In this document: piece by piece, positions 17,128-26,711 of the stretch
How the letters are laid out: each line of letters starts with the position of its first letter
Position numbering within the stretch: position 1 is the stretch's first letter
Source of the DNA: an uncultured Bacteroidota bacterium
GTDB lineage: Bacteria; Bacteroidota; Bacteroidia; Chitinophagales; Chitinophagaceae
Length of the DNA stretch: 64,000 nucleotides
Direction: 5' to 3'
NCBI GenBank assembly: GCA_903819975.1
Contig: CAIJFI010000008.1
Coordinates: 144,384-208,383 of the forward strand
Program-made: the position numbers and the translations under genes
The notes under the pieces: generated by a model
Told to the model about the DNA's origin: nothing
Database searches by the model: none
What the model saw: only the letters and a program-made list of their open reading frames with translations

Positions 17128-17158
17128 CAAAGGTAAGAAACTAGAGCCGCTTTTCAAA
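17128..17158 (-). promoter_or_regulatory. alaS promoter, complete -33/-7 pair
   Basis: On the minus strand TTTG (17158-17155), a 19-base spacer and TACCTTTG (17135-17128) give the best match in the window to the Bacteroidota vegetative promoter. The -33 box shares a base with the ATG of the divergent M23 gene. Confidence 0.75.
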
Positions 17159-18129
17159 TGAAGAAAATTAAATACTTCTTTAATACACATACCCTGCGAT
17201 TTGAAAAAATCGAAGTGCCTCTTAGGGTCCGATTGTTACAGTTATTTGCTTTCATAATAGCCTCTATTGTAACTGGTATTATCATCGTTATCTTAATTTT
17301 TCAGTATATAGATTCCCCTAAAGAAAAGTTGTTACGTCAACAAAATGAGTCATATAGGGAGGGTTATACAGTTTTGCAGGATCGCGTGAAGCAGTTAGAG
17401 CTTCAAATGTCCGAATTAGAGAACAGGGACAATGACGTTTATAGATCAATTTTTGAAGCAGATCCTATTCCAGATAGCGCTCGTGTGAAAGAAATGGAAG
17501 CTAAAAAAGAAGTTCGTTTAATTCAAAATGCTACTAATTCTGAATTGATTAAAAATATGATTGGGCAATTGAATAATTTAAGTTTAAGAATGGCCTATCA
17601 GACAACTTCCTTTGTGGAAATCACTAATATGGTGAAGAATAAAGAAAAATTATTGAAATCTATTCCAGCTATTCAACCAGTTAGTAATAAAAATCTAAAT
17701 AGAATTGGAGGAAGTTTTGGATATCGTATTGATCCTGTATATAAAGATTTTCGTTTTCATCAAGGTTTAGACTTCACCGCACCTTCGGGAACACCAATTT
17801 ATGCTACAGCCGACGGAGTAGTTCAAGCCGCTGGATTTAGTACAGATGGTTATGGAAATAAAGTGGTAATTAATCACGGATATGGTTACCAAACCTTGTA
17901 TGGTCACATGGTAAAAATAAAAGCTAAACAAGGTCAATCTATAAAACGCGGTGAGGTGATTGGATACATTGGTAGTACTGGTAAAAGTACTGGACCCCAC
18001 TGTCACTATGAAGTAATTAAAAGAGGAGTCAAAGTAGATCCTGTCTATTATTTTTATAATGACCTTACACCTGCTCAATTTGATCGTTTATTAAAAGCAG
18101 CTGCTAATAACAAACAAAGTTTAGACTAA
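17158..18129 (+). CDS. Membrane-anchored M23 family metallopeptidase
   Basis: The 323-residue protein has a short cytoplasmic start, one membrane helix (about 28-50), a coiled coil (about 52-95) and a C-terminal LytM/M23 domain (about 180-295). Zinc and catalytic residues are in place: His201 and Asp205 in FHQGLDF, His250 in LYGH, and His281/His283 in HCHYEV. M23 enzymes cut peptide cross-links of the cell wall. An intact active site suggests a true endopeptidase rather than a degenerate EnvC-like activator. The membrane helix plus coiled coil fits a role at growth or division sites. Confidence 0.93.
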   Translation: MKKIKYFFNTHTLRFEKIEVPLRVRLLQLFAFIIASIVTGIIIVILIFQYIDSPKEKLLRQQNESYREGYTVLQDRVKQLELQMSELENRDNDVYRSIFEADPIPDSARVKEMEAKKEVRLIQNATNSELIKNMIGQLNNLSLRMAYQTTSFVEITNMVKNKEKLLKSIPAIQPVSNKNLNRIGGSFGYRIDPVYKDFRFHQGLDFTAPSGTPIYATADGVVQAAGFSTDGYGNKVVINHGYGYQTLYGHMVKIKAKQGQSIKRGEVIGYIGSTGKSTGPHCHYEVIKRGVKVDPVYYFYNDLTPAQFDRLLKAAANNKQSLD

Positions 18130-18143
18130 TCCTTTTGGGATGA

Positions 18144-18566
18144 CTAGCTACTATGATCGGATATTATTTTCCATCCGTCTTTTGTTTTTCTAAACACCAA
18201 TGTGAATACCCCATTTACATCACCAACGGTTCTTGATAAATACCATTTCCCAATTACAAAATATAAGTCAGCACTTAAGGGCTTAATACTTACAATGTCA
18301 AAATGCAATTTGCCCATATGACTGGTGTCCGGGTAATTTTTCTTGTAATTAGCAAGTGTATTTTCATATCCATAATTAGGCCCAGATTGTCCAATAAATA
18401 CGAGGCTATCACTATGTATATAACCCGCCATAAAAGTGTTTAAATCGCCTTTATTCCAAGACTTGGTTTGATTGTCTAGGATGGTTTGTATCTGTTTTAC
18501 GTCCTTGTTTTGTGCAAAGGAAAAATGAACCAATAAGATTGCTAGTAAAGTAAATTGTTTTTTCAT
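18144..18566 (-). CDS. Secreted SnoaL/DUF4440-like (NTF2-fold) protein
   Basis: The 140-residue protein starts with a signal peptide (MKKQFTLLAILLVHFSFAQ) and then one NTF2-like domain: an initial helix IQTILDNQTKSWNKGDLNTFMAGY, then SLVFIGQSG and the closing strands FTLVFRKTKDGWKIISDHSS. This pattern is typical of DUF4440/SnoaL-like proteins that bind small ligands or have uncharacterised enzyme activity. It converges with the M23 gene across a 14-base gap. No function is proposed. Confidence 0.85.
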   Translation of the reverse strand: MKKQFTLLAILLVHFSFAQNKDVKQIQTILDNQTKSWNKGDLNTFMAGYIHSDSLVFIGQSGPNYGYENTLANYKKNYPDTSHMGKLHFDIVSIKPLSADLYFVIGKWYLSRTVGDVNGVFTLVFRKTKDGWKIISDHSS

Positions 18567-18658
18567 AAACTATATTTTATCTGCATTATTAAATTAGGTA
18601 TCGTACTTAATTAAGTCAAAAGTTAAGTTAAATAAATAAATCTCCCTAATTTGTGCCC

Positions 18659-19264
18659 ATGAGTTACAAGACGCATTTAAAGAAAGATGCAAAACTAGCA
18701 CCCATATTAAAAGAAGACACGCACGAACTTAAGCGTCGTAAAAACACACCTATTCGATTAATAGCAAGTATCATTAGTCAACAACTAAGTACCAAGGTGG
18801 CTAAAATCATATTTGATCGCTTTTTGTCATTATATGAGGGTAAAGAACCTAGCTGTGCGCAAGTGTTAGCAACGGATCCAACTGTATTAAGAAGTATTGG
18901 CTTAAGCAATTCTAAGGTGGCGTATGTTCAAAATGTAGCACAGTTTTTTGTTGACCAAAAACTTACCGATAAGCAATTGTATGCCATGGAGCCCGAAGAA
19001 GTGATTGAGTTATTGACTAAAATTAAAGGAGTAGGTAGGTGGACAGTGGAAATGCTTCTCATGTTTAGCTTAGGCCATGAAAACGTTTTTGCTGTAGATG
19101 ATTTAGGTATACAGCAAGCTATGATTAGACTTTATAATATTAAGTATACTACCAAAAAGGAACTTCATATTAAAATGATTAAAAAGTCTATGACTTGGGC
19201 ACCTTATAAAACCTTTGCATGTTTGCATTTATGGAAATGGAAAGATACTAAAGCGCCAGTGTAA
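18659..19264 (+). CDS. DNA-3-methyladenine glycosylase II (AlkA-type, HhH-GPD)
   Basis: The 201-residue protein carries the helix-hairpin-helix and GPD motif of alkylated-base glycosylases: IKGVGRWTVEMLLMFSLG followed by VFAVDDLG, whose last Asp is the likely catalytic residue. ISQQLSTKVA near residue 40 is the usual family segment. It lacks the N-terminal beta domain of E. coli AlkA, as do many short AlkA/MAG homologues. It removes 3-methyladenine-type lesions to start base excision repair. I use the ATG at 18659 rather than the in-frame GTG six bases earlier. It converges with ppc. Confidence 0.92.
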   Translation: MSYKTHLKKDAKLAPILKEDTHELKRRKNTPIRLIASIISQQLSTKVAKIIFDRFLSLYEGKEPSCAQVLATDPTVLRSIGLSNSKVAYVQNVAQFFVDQKLTDKQLYAMEPEEVIELLTKIKGVGRWTVEMLLMFSLGHENVFAVDDLGIQQAMIRLYNIKYTTKKELHIKMIKKSMTWAPYKTFACLHLWKWKDTKAPV

Positions 19265-19282
19265 TAATTAAGTGAATATTCT

Positions 19283-21874
19283 TTAAGCGGAATTTCGAGC
19301 AGCGTTAATGATACCAAACATGGTTCTTGTTAAGAGTTTTTCGTAGGAAGCTTTTAATTGAGGATCAATACTTGACTCCTGTACTCTACATAAAGCATAT
19401 TGCTGAACAGTTAGTAATGGCAATACAATACGATCTCTTAATAAAATAGAATGCTTTGCTACTGTATCATTCTCCATTAAGCTCTTGGTATTGCTTAACT
19501 CTAGATACAATTGTGTTGTTAGTTTAAATTCTTCTTTTATTATATTCCAAATATCGCTGTATTCAGCATCGTTGTCAATGTATTTGGTAATAGCAAAACT
19601 AGACTTAACCATACTCATCATACTATTGTCAACCAAGGTTTTAAAGAAACCTATATTATTAAATAAAGATTGTACTTCCTTCCACATGCCCTTTTCCTTT
19701 AACACTTGTAATGCGGTACCAACACCGAAGAAGCCTGGCACATTTTGTTTTAATTGACTCCAACTACCCACAAAAGGGATGGCACGTAAGTCTTCAAACT
19801 TTAAGGTATTGCCAGCGCCTCTTTTTGCTGGACGGCTAGCGATATTACTTTTGCTATAATAATTTAAAGGACTAAATTTTTGCAAATAGGGAAGGAAAAG
19901 AGGATGTTCTTTTAATTGTTGGTATGATTGATAGCTAATACTTCCAAGTTCCTCAAGTACAATCCTATCTTGTTGTGATAATTGCAATTTGGTATCTGCA
20001 AATAACTCATGACTTACACCTGCACTTAATAATTGTTCTAAATTAAATTGAGATGAATTAATGGTTCCAAAATTAGATGTAATTGTTTGCCCTTGAATAG
20101 TTAATTGAATTTCCTCGTTTTCAATTTGATTGCCCATTGATGCATAAAACTGATGTGTTTTACCACCACCTCTACTTGGAGGTCCGCCACGTCCATCAAA
20201 AAACTTAACTATGACATTATGCTTTCTAGAAATATTAGTTAATACTTCCTTGGATTTATAAATACTCCAGTTGGCTTGTAAGTAACCACCATCCTTGGTT
20301 CCGTCGCTAAAACCCAACATAATTGGTTGTTGCATTTTGCGTTTAGCCAAATGTCCTGCGTATACTGGAAGATTATATAAGCGACTCATTATTTCCTCGG
20401 ATGCTCCCAAATCGTCAATTGTTTCAAACAAAGGAACAATGTCTACATTAGATAAATTTTCATCCCAACCACAAAGTCTAAACAATGCGTATAATTCCAT
20501 TACGTTTACGTCCGTTTGGCAATTGCTAATTACATATCTATGACAACCTGAAATACCATTCATCTTTTGAACTTGAGTAATAGCGTAAATACTTTCTATA
20601 GTATCCTTGGTAATAGTCTCAGTAAAAATGGAAGGATCCACGGTATCTTTTAGCTGAATTAAACAAACAATCTGTTCGTCGGCATTTAATTGTGTGTAGT
20701 GCTCAGGCAAGTATTCTTTGCCAGTTGTTTCTTTAATTTTTTTATTGATATCTAATAATACCTGACGATGTATGCGGCTGTCTTGTCTAATATCTAAGGA
20801 AGCAAAATGAGTTCCAAAAATTCTCACTTTATTTAACAAGCTATCTAATCTTGATAAATGCAATGAATGGTACTCGTCTTTTATTTTTGTTCTAATTGTT
20901 GTTAGGCATTCAATTATTTCCTCGACTGTAATGGGTTTACTTTGATCAGGTCTAAATACGTTTTCGTATAAACTTGCTTCCAATGAACTCAGTAATACAT
21001 CTACACCTGCAAAAGTTAATTTCCTCTTAAGTTTTCTTACGTCTCTATAATAACAAACAATAATACTACTTCTTAATGCCTGTGCGACTTTGATCGTAGT
21101 AGCTGCATTTACAAATGGATTACCATCTCTGTCTCCGCCTGGCCAAAATCCTAATTCAATAAACGGATTATCGTTATCAAAATCATTATCAAACACATCA
21201 TTTACTATGGTGTTATAAATATTACCAATAGAAGTATAAAATATGTTTTCTAAATACCACATTAAATTCAAGGCTTCGTCCGTAGGAGTAGGTTGCTTCT
21301 TGTTAAAGAATGGAGTTAATCCTAATTGTTGAATAAAATGATTAATAGTATTGTAGTCGTTCTTGGCAATAGCATCACCCATATCATGAATAATACCCAA
21401 TACGTTAGAAGGATAAAATTGAGTTGGATGGGCGGTAAGTACAATGCGTACTTTAAAATCTTTTAATTTATTTTTTAGCGCCTGCATCTTCCCAGTAAAA
21501 GAGGCTTCTCTTATAAGTGCTTTAATACTTCCAGAACCTTCCATGTCATTAACACTTGTAAAAGCAGCATCTTCAATTGCATCAAATAATACCACCTGTC
21601 TCTCCATGTATTGTACATACTTAAACAAGTGATCTATTTTTTCTGTTTCACTATCAACTTCGGTTTGACGATTAAAAAAGTAATCAATAATTTCTACAGG
21701 AGATTTCCCTTTTGAATAACCTTCTTCGCATGTTTGCAACATGATTGGCAATAAGGCCCCTACATTAGCAATCCCTGAATAGGGAAGTGCAGCGAACAGA
21801 CTATTATATATAATGTACTTATCGGATACATTACGTCTAAATTGTCCTGAATAATTATTGATTGAGCTTGCCAT
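19283..21874 (-). CDS. ppc: Phosphoenolpyruvate carboxylase
   Basis: The 863-residue enzyme adds bicarbonate to PEP to give oxaloacetate and refills the TCA cycle. Signature segments are VLTAHPTQ (with the catalytic His), PGGDRDGNPFV, FGTHFASLDIRQDS, MLGFSDGTKDGG and FDGRGGPPSRGGG. The C-terminus is short and ends NAARNSA, whereas the common ending is NTG; this may matter for PEP binding or simply reflect family divergence. It is a single-gene unit with a -7 box 21 bases upstream of its ATG. Together with eno and icd in the window it belongs to central carbon flow. Confidence 0.96.
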   Translation of the reverse strand: MASSINNYSGQFRRNVSDKYIIYNSLFAALPYSGIANVGALLPIMLQTCEEGYSKGKSPVEIIDYFFNRQTEVDSETEKIDHLFKYVQYMERQVVLFDAIEDAAFTSVNDMEGSGSIKALIREASFTGKMQALKNKLKDFKVRIVLTAHPTQFYPSNVLGIIHDMGDAIAKNDYNTINHFIQQLGLTPFFNKKQPTPTDEALNLMWYLENIFYTSIGNIYNTIVNDVFDNDFDNDNPFIELGFWPGGDRDGNPFVNAATTIKVAQALRSSIIVCYYRDVRKLKRKLTFAGVDVLLSSLEASLYENVFRPDQSKPITVEEIIECLTTIRTKIKDEYHSLHLSRLDSLLNKVRIFGTHFASLDIRQDSRIHRQVLLDINKKIKETTGKEYLPEHYTQLNADEQIVCLIQLKDTVDPSIFTETITKDTIESIYAITQVQKMNGISGCHRYVISNCQTDVNVMELYALFRLCGWDENLSNVDIVPLFETIDDLGASEEIMSRLYNLPVYAGHLAKRKMQQPIMLGFSDGTKDGGYLQANWSIYKSKEVLTNISRKHNVIVKFFDGRGGPPSRGGGKTHQFYASMGNQIENEEIQLTIQGQTITSNFGTINSSQFNLEQLLSAGVSHELFADTKLQLSQQDRIVLEELGSISYQSYQQLKEHPLFLPYLQKFSPLNYYSKSNIASRPAKRGAGNTLKFEDLRAIPFVGSWSQLKQNVPGFFGVGTALQVLKEKGMWKEVQSLFNNIGFFKTLVDNSMMSMVKSSFAITKYIDNDAEYSDIWNIIKEEFKLTTQLYLELSNTKSLMENDTVAKHSILLRDRIVLPLLTVQQYALCRVQESSIDPQLKASYEKLLTRTMFGIINAARNSA

Positions 21875-21895
21875 GATTGTAGACTAAAGATACTA

Positions 21896-21903
21896 CAAAA
21901 TTA
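21896..21903 (-). promoter_or_regulatory. -7 box of ppc promoter
   Basis: TAATTTTG on the minus strand fits TAnnTTTG and lies 21 bases before the ppc ATG. No convincing -33 box is visible. Confidence 0.45.
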
Positions 21904-21955
21904 CAGAAGCTGCTATGAAACCCTTGCCCCTATTGATTCCTAATGAATGTTTGTT

Positions 21956-22714
21956 TTAAATTGATAGACTAGGTAAGTAGGTAGGATACTGAATATCATG
22001 GTAAAATGCAAATGTCCATTGTGCTTTAGTGCCTTGTTCCCACCAAAGTTGTCTCCATTCCATTGCAGCTTTTCCATCCATATCATACTTTGCAATGAAC
22101 TTAGATTTCATTTGTTGAAGCTGAGGTGCTACGTCACCGCCAAAGAAAAATGTAGTACCCTCTTCTTTAACCCATGCAACCTGATGGTATAAACTGTGTC
22201 CAGCAGTTAATTTATAATGTATCAAATTATCTATTATGCCTTCGTCTTCCGTAAGCCAAACCACGCCACTAAATTCTTCTAACATATCTACTTGCTCCGC
22301 CAAGTATGAAGGACTTGTTCCACTGATTGCTAATTCGTATTCCCTTTTTTGAACATAATATTTAGCATAAGGGAAACTAATAAATCGCTCTTGATAAGTG
22401 GGATGGATATAACTAATTCCGCCTGCATGATCCTTATGTAAATGACTCATAAATACCTTTGTGACAGAAGATGGATCTATTCCATTTTTCATTAGGTTGT
22501 CATGTAATTGCAAAATGCCTGAATTAGTTAAATAGCCTAATCCTGTATCAAATAAAATAATATCATGCTCGGTAACGACTACAAAGGGTTGTATCTCTAC
22601 TAGTAAACTTCCTTTGGGACGATGTTGTAAATTTTCGGTTGAGGTATCAAAAGGCACAAACACTTTGGTTTGATCAATAGTAAAACTGCCTTCGGATAAA
22701 GGGTAAATGCGCAT
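21956..22714 (-). CDS. MBL-fold metallo-hydrolase
   Basis: The 252-residue protein has the zinc-binding motif SHLHKDHAGG (HxHxDH) with downstream His and Asp ligands (TAGHSLYHQ, FFGGDVAP). This is the layout of metallo-beta-lactamase-fold hydrolases such as lactonases and RNase Z-like enzymes. No signal peptide is seen, so it is probably cytoplasmic. The substrate is unknown. It begins 9 bases after rodA and is probably the last gene of the mre-mrdA-rodA operon; that position may be coincidental. Confidence 0.88.
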   Translation of the reverse strand: MRIYPLSEGSFTIDQTKVFVPFDTSTENLQHRPKGSLLVEIQPFVVVTEHDIILFDTGLGYLTNSGILQLHDNLMKNGIDPSSVTKVFMSHLHKDHAGGISYIHPTYQERFISFPYAKYYVQKREYELAISGTSPSYLAEQVDMLEEFSGVVWLTEDEGIIDNLIHYKLTAGHSLYHQVAWVKEEGTTFFFGGDVAPQLQQMKSKFIAKYDMDGKAAMEWRQLWWEQGTKAQWTFAFYHDIQYPTYLPSLSI

Positions 22715-22723
22715 AAAATTAAA

Positions 22724-24070
22724 TTAACGTAATACCATTTGTCTGTCTGCATCTAATCTTAATAAGATAAATACAAGTACTGTGAAAGTTAATAAGGATG
22801 ACCCGCCATAACTTATAAGAGGTAGCGGAATTCCAACCACAGGAAAGAGTCCAATGGTCATGCTTATATTAACAGCAATATGAAAAAAGAAAATACCCAC
22901 TACACTATATGCGTATACCCTCGAGAAAGTACTTCTTTGTCTTTCGGCAATACGGATTAGTCTAAATAAGAAAAATAAATATAATCCTAAGAAAGTAGCT
23001 GTACCTACAAATCCAAAGGCTTCTCCCAATGAGGTGAATATAAAATCGGTATTCTGTTCAGGGACATATTTACCTCTTGTTTGCGTACCCTTTAAAAATC
23101 CTCTTCCTAGGAAACCGCCCGAACCAATGGCAATTTTACTTTGTTTAACATTATAATCATCTGGTTTCTTTCCGTGTGTTTTTCCCGAAGCTGAAGCCGA
23201 TTTTTTATTTTGACCACAATCATATTCTTTACCAACCATGCTATAGATACGAGTACTTTGATAGCACTCAAATACATTATTAAAGATATAAGGTACAGCA
23301 TAACGAATAGTGCCAAAACATACAGCCCAAATACCTATGATCACTATTATATTGTTTTTATTGCGTTTAAATCGCTTAATCATACTTAAAATGATTACAG
23401 CGGCTATAACAGTTAATATGATTGCCAAGATGGTTGGGTCTAATAATAAGGTTGCAATTACCAATATGGCAAAAGAAAGCACTACAATTAATATAACAGG
23501 AGGTAAACCTTCGCGATACATTGCAAATATAAATGCGCTATACACTAATGCTAAACCCATTTCGTGTTGCATTATTGAAAGTATGGCTGGTAGTGAAATC
23601 ATGGCGCCAGCAATAAGATGTGACTTTAACTTTGTAAAATCGGTATCTGGTTTGGATATGAATTTTGCCAAAATTAATGCTGTGAATATTTTACACAATT
23701 CTGCAGGTTGCAAATTAAATCCGCCTGCAATTGGTATCCAGCTTTTTGATCCATTAATATTTTTGCCAAGCACAAATGTGGCGAGCATTAAAACTATTCC
23801 TACGCCATAGGATATATTTGCTAATGCTGTAAACACTTTGCTGTCCATTAATAAAATAAAGATGCCAACAAATCCACAAAATATAGCAAAGTAAATTTGT
23901 TTGCTATAACTATTCTTACCGGCAATTAAGGAATTACTCCAGTTGCTATTAGGATTGTACTCCACCATAAATATGCATAAGATACCAATAGCTACCATTG
24001 CAAAATAAAGAATGATAACAGCCAAATCGGTACCCTTAGAAAAATTATTTTGATTAGGTGTGTTTGACAT
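22724..24070 (-). CDS. rodA: Rod-shape peptidoglycan glycosyltransferase RodA (SEDS family)
   Basis: RodA polymerises glycan strands for cell elongation together with PBP2. The 448-residue protein has about ten membrane helices and SEDS motifs: GSKSWIPI, QPAELCKI, MQHEMGLAL, QSKIAIGSGGFLGRGFLKGTQ, VPEQNTDFIF and PLISYGGSS. The extracellular loop at about 268-306, where many homologues read HQRxRI, instead has YQSTRIYSMVGKEYDCGQ and then a Lys/Ser-rich insertion (NKKSASASGKTHGKKP). The start overlaps the mrdA end by 17 bases, giving tight coupling. Confidence 0.96.
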   Translation of the reverse strand: MSNTPNQNNFSKGTDLAVIILYFAMVAIGILCIFMVEYNPNSNWSNSLIAGKNSYSKQIYFAIFCGFVGIFILLMDSKVFTALANISYGVGIVLMLATFVLGKNINGSKSWIPIAGGFNLQPAELCKIFTALILAKFISKPDTDFTKLKSHLIAGAMISLPAILSIMQHEMGLALVYSAFIFAMYREGLPPVILIVVLSFAILVIATLLLDPTILAIILTVIAAVIILSMIKRFKRNKNNIIVIIGIWAVCFGTIRYAVPYIFNNVFECYQSTRIYSMVGKEYDCGQNKKSASASGKTHGKKPDDYNVKQSKIAIGSGGFLGRGFLKGTQTRGKYVPEQNTDFIFTSLGEAFGFVGTATFLGLYLFFLFRLIRIAERQRSTFSRVYAYSVVGIFFFHIAVNISMTIGLFPVVGIPLPLISYGGSSLLTFTVLVFILLRLDADRQMVLR

Positions 24071-26186
24071 GTTTAACTTTTATTGTCTTTTTTTTCTTAT
24101 TAAGGAGTGCTGCACTATCTTTTCTAATCACATTGGGTGTAGGTACTGGAGGTGTTGTTGCCTTCTTAATACTAGTATCAACAGTTTTTTTAATGGTATC
24201 AATTTGCTTAACAGGTTTGGGATTATTTTCAGGAAGCATTTCCATATCCCAAACATCTCCCAATTCATCGTTGTTGTACTCGATAGGGGCTAGATGATCT
24301 GTTTTATTATTTCTCACATACCAGTCTTTGAGTGCTTGTGGCAATAAATCTACTTTTGATAAATTATCTGCTTTTAATTGACTCTCTTTTGTAAGGGTGT
24401 CATTTAAATATTTTTCCATCATTAACCCAGCTATTGGACCTGCCCATGTTGCACCAAAACCAGCGTTTTCAACAATTACCGCTACTGCAATTTTAGGATT
24501 GTCTTTTGGTGCAAAACAAACAAATAAGGAGTGATTTTTCCCGTGTGGGTTTTGTGCGGTACCTGTTTTAGCGCAATATTCTATTCCAGGAACTTTAATA
24601 CCTGCAGCTGTACCAATTATTGTTACATCGTGCATTCCTTCCTTAATAATCTTAAATATGTCACCAGAAATTTTAGTCACTTCTTGCTTAGCTCTGAATT
24701 TTGCTAACACTACTTTGTCATCTTCATCTTCGTCTTCAATGCTATCTACAAAATGGGGTGTGTAATAATAACCTTCATTTGCGATTAGTGCCATTGAATT
24801 GGCTAATTGCAAAGGGGTAGCGGTCATTCTATCTTGACCAATACCCAAGGTTAACATATAACAGCTATTCCAATATTTAGGATTGCCAAAGTCCTTATTG
24901 TATTGTGCAGTGTCTGGGATACTTGCTTTGTTTTCACTTGGTAAATCAATACCAAGTTTTCGGCCTAAACCAAAACTATTAACGTACTCTTTCCATTTTA
25001 AATAACCCTGTTTGGCATTATGGTATTGAGGATTGTCAATAGCCATTCTAAATACTTGTAAAAAGTATGAGTTACATGAATTGGCCAAGGCTAATTGTAA
25101 ATTGGCAGCATGTCCTGCATTATGGTGCTCACACTTTCTTGGATCTCCACATGCTCCGTAGGACCCAAAACAATTATAACCATAACTTGGCGTAATTAAA
25201 CCCTCGTCTAATGCAATTAATGCACCTAATGGTTTGAATGTAGAACCGGGTGGGTATTGTCCTTTAATAGCACGATTATAGATTGGTCGTGCAGTATCCA
25301 ATAATAGTCGGCCAATTGTTTTTCTTCTTTGATTTCCTGTTAATAAATTTGGGTTATAGCCCGGACTAGATGCCATTGCAATAACTCCTCCTGTTTTTAT
25401 ATTAATTGCTACAGCACTTCCCACTTTATTGGTCAATACTTTTTCTGCTAGCTGTTGTACTTCTACATCCATGCTAGTATATAAGTTTCTTCCGGCAACT
25501 GCTAGGGTATCAAATTGTCCTTTTTCAAATGCGCCTTGAATTTTTCCTTTATTATCTCTCAAATATCTTTTCACACCACGCTGACCCATTAATACATTTT
25601 CATATTGCTTTTCTAAGCCAGTCATACCAGCGTAGTCTCCCATTTCATAACCCTCTTCTTCATGCTTTTGTAAAAAGTTTACATCCACTTCGGCAACATA
25701 ACCAAGTACATGTGCTGCAGTATTGTATGGGTAAGTCCTGATAGATCTTTCAGATAAAGAGAACCCAGGAAAACGATAAAGATTTTCGGTTAATTGCGCG
25801 TAGAGTTCTGGAGAAAGAAAAGGTTCGAAGATTCCCGCCTTTACTCTAGAATTTTTTACAATTACTTCAATCATTCTTTTATTAAACTCTTCCTTGTCAA
25901 TTCTTAATATCGAACACAAGGCAGATGTGTCAACCCCTTTAGCTTCATTTGGTATTACAACTAAATCATAGCTAATACTATTTTCAAGTAAGGCGTGTTT
26001 TTTTCGATCGTAAATGATACCTCGGTCTGGATAAATGATTTTCCTAAAGATGGCATTGTTGTCTGCAGCCAATTTGTATTTATTAGAAATAATTTGCAAT
26101 GCAATTAATTGTCCAATAATAATAACAAATACAAAGCTTATGATAATTTGTATAATACCACCCCTATTAGAATTGTACAATGCCAT
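24054..26186 (-). CDS. mrdA: Penicillin-binding protein 2 (elongasome transpeptidase)
   Basis: The 710-residue protein has one N-terminal membrane helix (about 12-30), a PBP dimer domain (about 50-230) and a transpeptidase domain. The active-site motifs are in order: STFK (in PPGSTFKPLG), SCN (ANSCNSYF) and KTGTAQ. It cross-links new glycan strands with RodA. The C-terminus past residue 620 is an extra Lys/Thr/Pro-rich tail (KPVKQIDTIKKTVDTSIKK) that looks disordered. It sits between mreD and rodA in the standard order. Confidence 0.97.
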   Translation of the reverse strand: MALYNSNRGGIIQIIISFVFVIIIGQLIALQIISNKYKLAADNNAIFRKIIYPDRGIIYDRKKHALLENSISYDLVVIPNEAKGVDTSALCSILRIDKEEFNKRMIEVIVKNSRVKAGIFEPFLSPELYAQLTENLYRFPGFSLSERSIRTYPYNTAAHVLGYVAEVDVNFLQKHEEEGYEMGDYAGMTGLEKQYENVLMGQRGVKRYLRDNKGKIQGAFEKGQFDTLAVAGRNLYTSMDVEVQQLAEKVLTNKVGSAVAINIKTGGVIAMASSPGYNPNLLTGNQRRKTIGRLLLDTARPIYNRAIKGQYPPGSTFKPLGALIALDEGLITPSYGYNCFGSYGACGDPRKCEHHNAGHAANLQLALANSCNSYFLQVFRMAIDNPQYHNAKQGYLKWKEYVNSFGLGRKLGIDLPSENKASIPDTAQYNKDFGNPKYWNSCYMLTLGIGQDRMTATPLQLANSMALIANEGYYYTPHFVDSIEDEDEDDKVVLAKFRAKQEVTKISGDIFKIIKEGMHDVTIIGTAAGIKVPGIEYCAKTGTAQNPHGKNHSLFVCFAPKDNPKIAVAVIVENAGFGATWAGPIAGLMMEKYLNDTLTKESQLKADNLSKVDLLPQALKDWYVRNNKTDHLAPIEYNNDELGDVWDMEMLPENNPKPVKQIDTIKKTVDTSIKKATTPPVPTPNVIRKDSAALLNKKKKTIKVKHVKHT

Positions 26187-26189
26187 TTG

Positions 26190-26711
26190 TTATCTTTTTA
26201 GCTTACGTCGGTTCATAATAAGTTCTACTAATAAAATCAGTATAACACTCATTATTGTTGTTGCAAATACTTTTCCAATAAAGTAGCTAAAACTTCCAAA
26301 CTGCAACCATTCTAATAGTACTAAATAAAAATGATGGATGAATGTAAGTAGCAAAGCATATATAAGATAGGGGCCCCAGCCCATTGTCCCAACACTTGGC
26401 TCTTTGTTTATCTCCTCCGAGGTTTCTTGTGCTAATAATAAATTAAGTATGGTTGGTCTTACATATCCAATTAAAGCAGCAGCTGCGGCATGTAATCCAG
26501 GCGTATTAGTAAAAACATCCAAGCAATAGCCAAGTAAAAATCCACTAACAGTTAGGGTAAGTCTGCTGGTTCCAAAAGGAAGCCAAAGTAAAAATATAAA
26601 ATATAGATATGGTGTAATAAATTGATGCAATGGAGGCACTTCATTCAAGATGATAATTTGTATCAGCAAGAACAATACAAATCGAATGCTATTTTTTAAA
26701 ATATTATTCAT
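26190..26711 (-). CDS. mreD: Rod shape-determining protein MreD
   Basis: The 173-residue hydrophobic protein has about five membrane helices and the MreD-type pattern LIQIIILNEVPPLHQFITPYLYF near the start. It lies in the mreC-mreD-mrdA order and overlaps mreC by 8 bases. MreD is a membrane partner of MreC and RodA in the elongasome. The family is poorly conserved, so position is as important as sequence for this call. Confidence 0.9.
   Translation of the reverse strand: MNNILKNSIRFVLFLLIQIIILNEVPPLHQFITPYLYFIFLLWLPFGTSRLTLTVSGFLLGYCLDVFTNTPGLHAAAAALIGYVRPTILNLLLAQETSEEINKEPSVGTMGWGPYLIYALLLTFIHHFYLVLLEWLQFGSFSYFIGKVFATTIMSVILILLVELIMNRRKLKR

Noticed and set aside
23310..23810. Open frame of about 165 codons on the plus strand opposite rodA
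   Set aside because: It is antisense to a conserved multi-TM gene and has no recognisable domain or start context.
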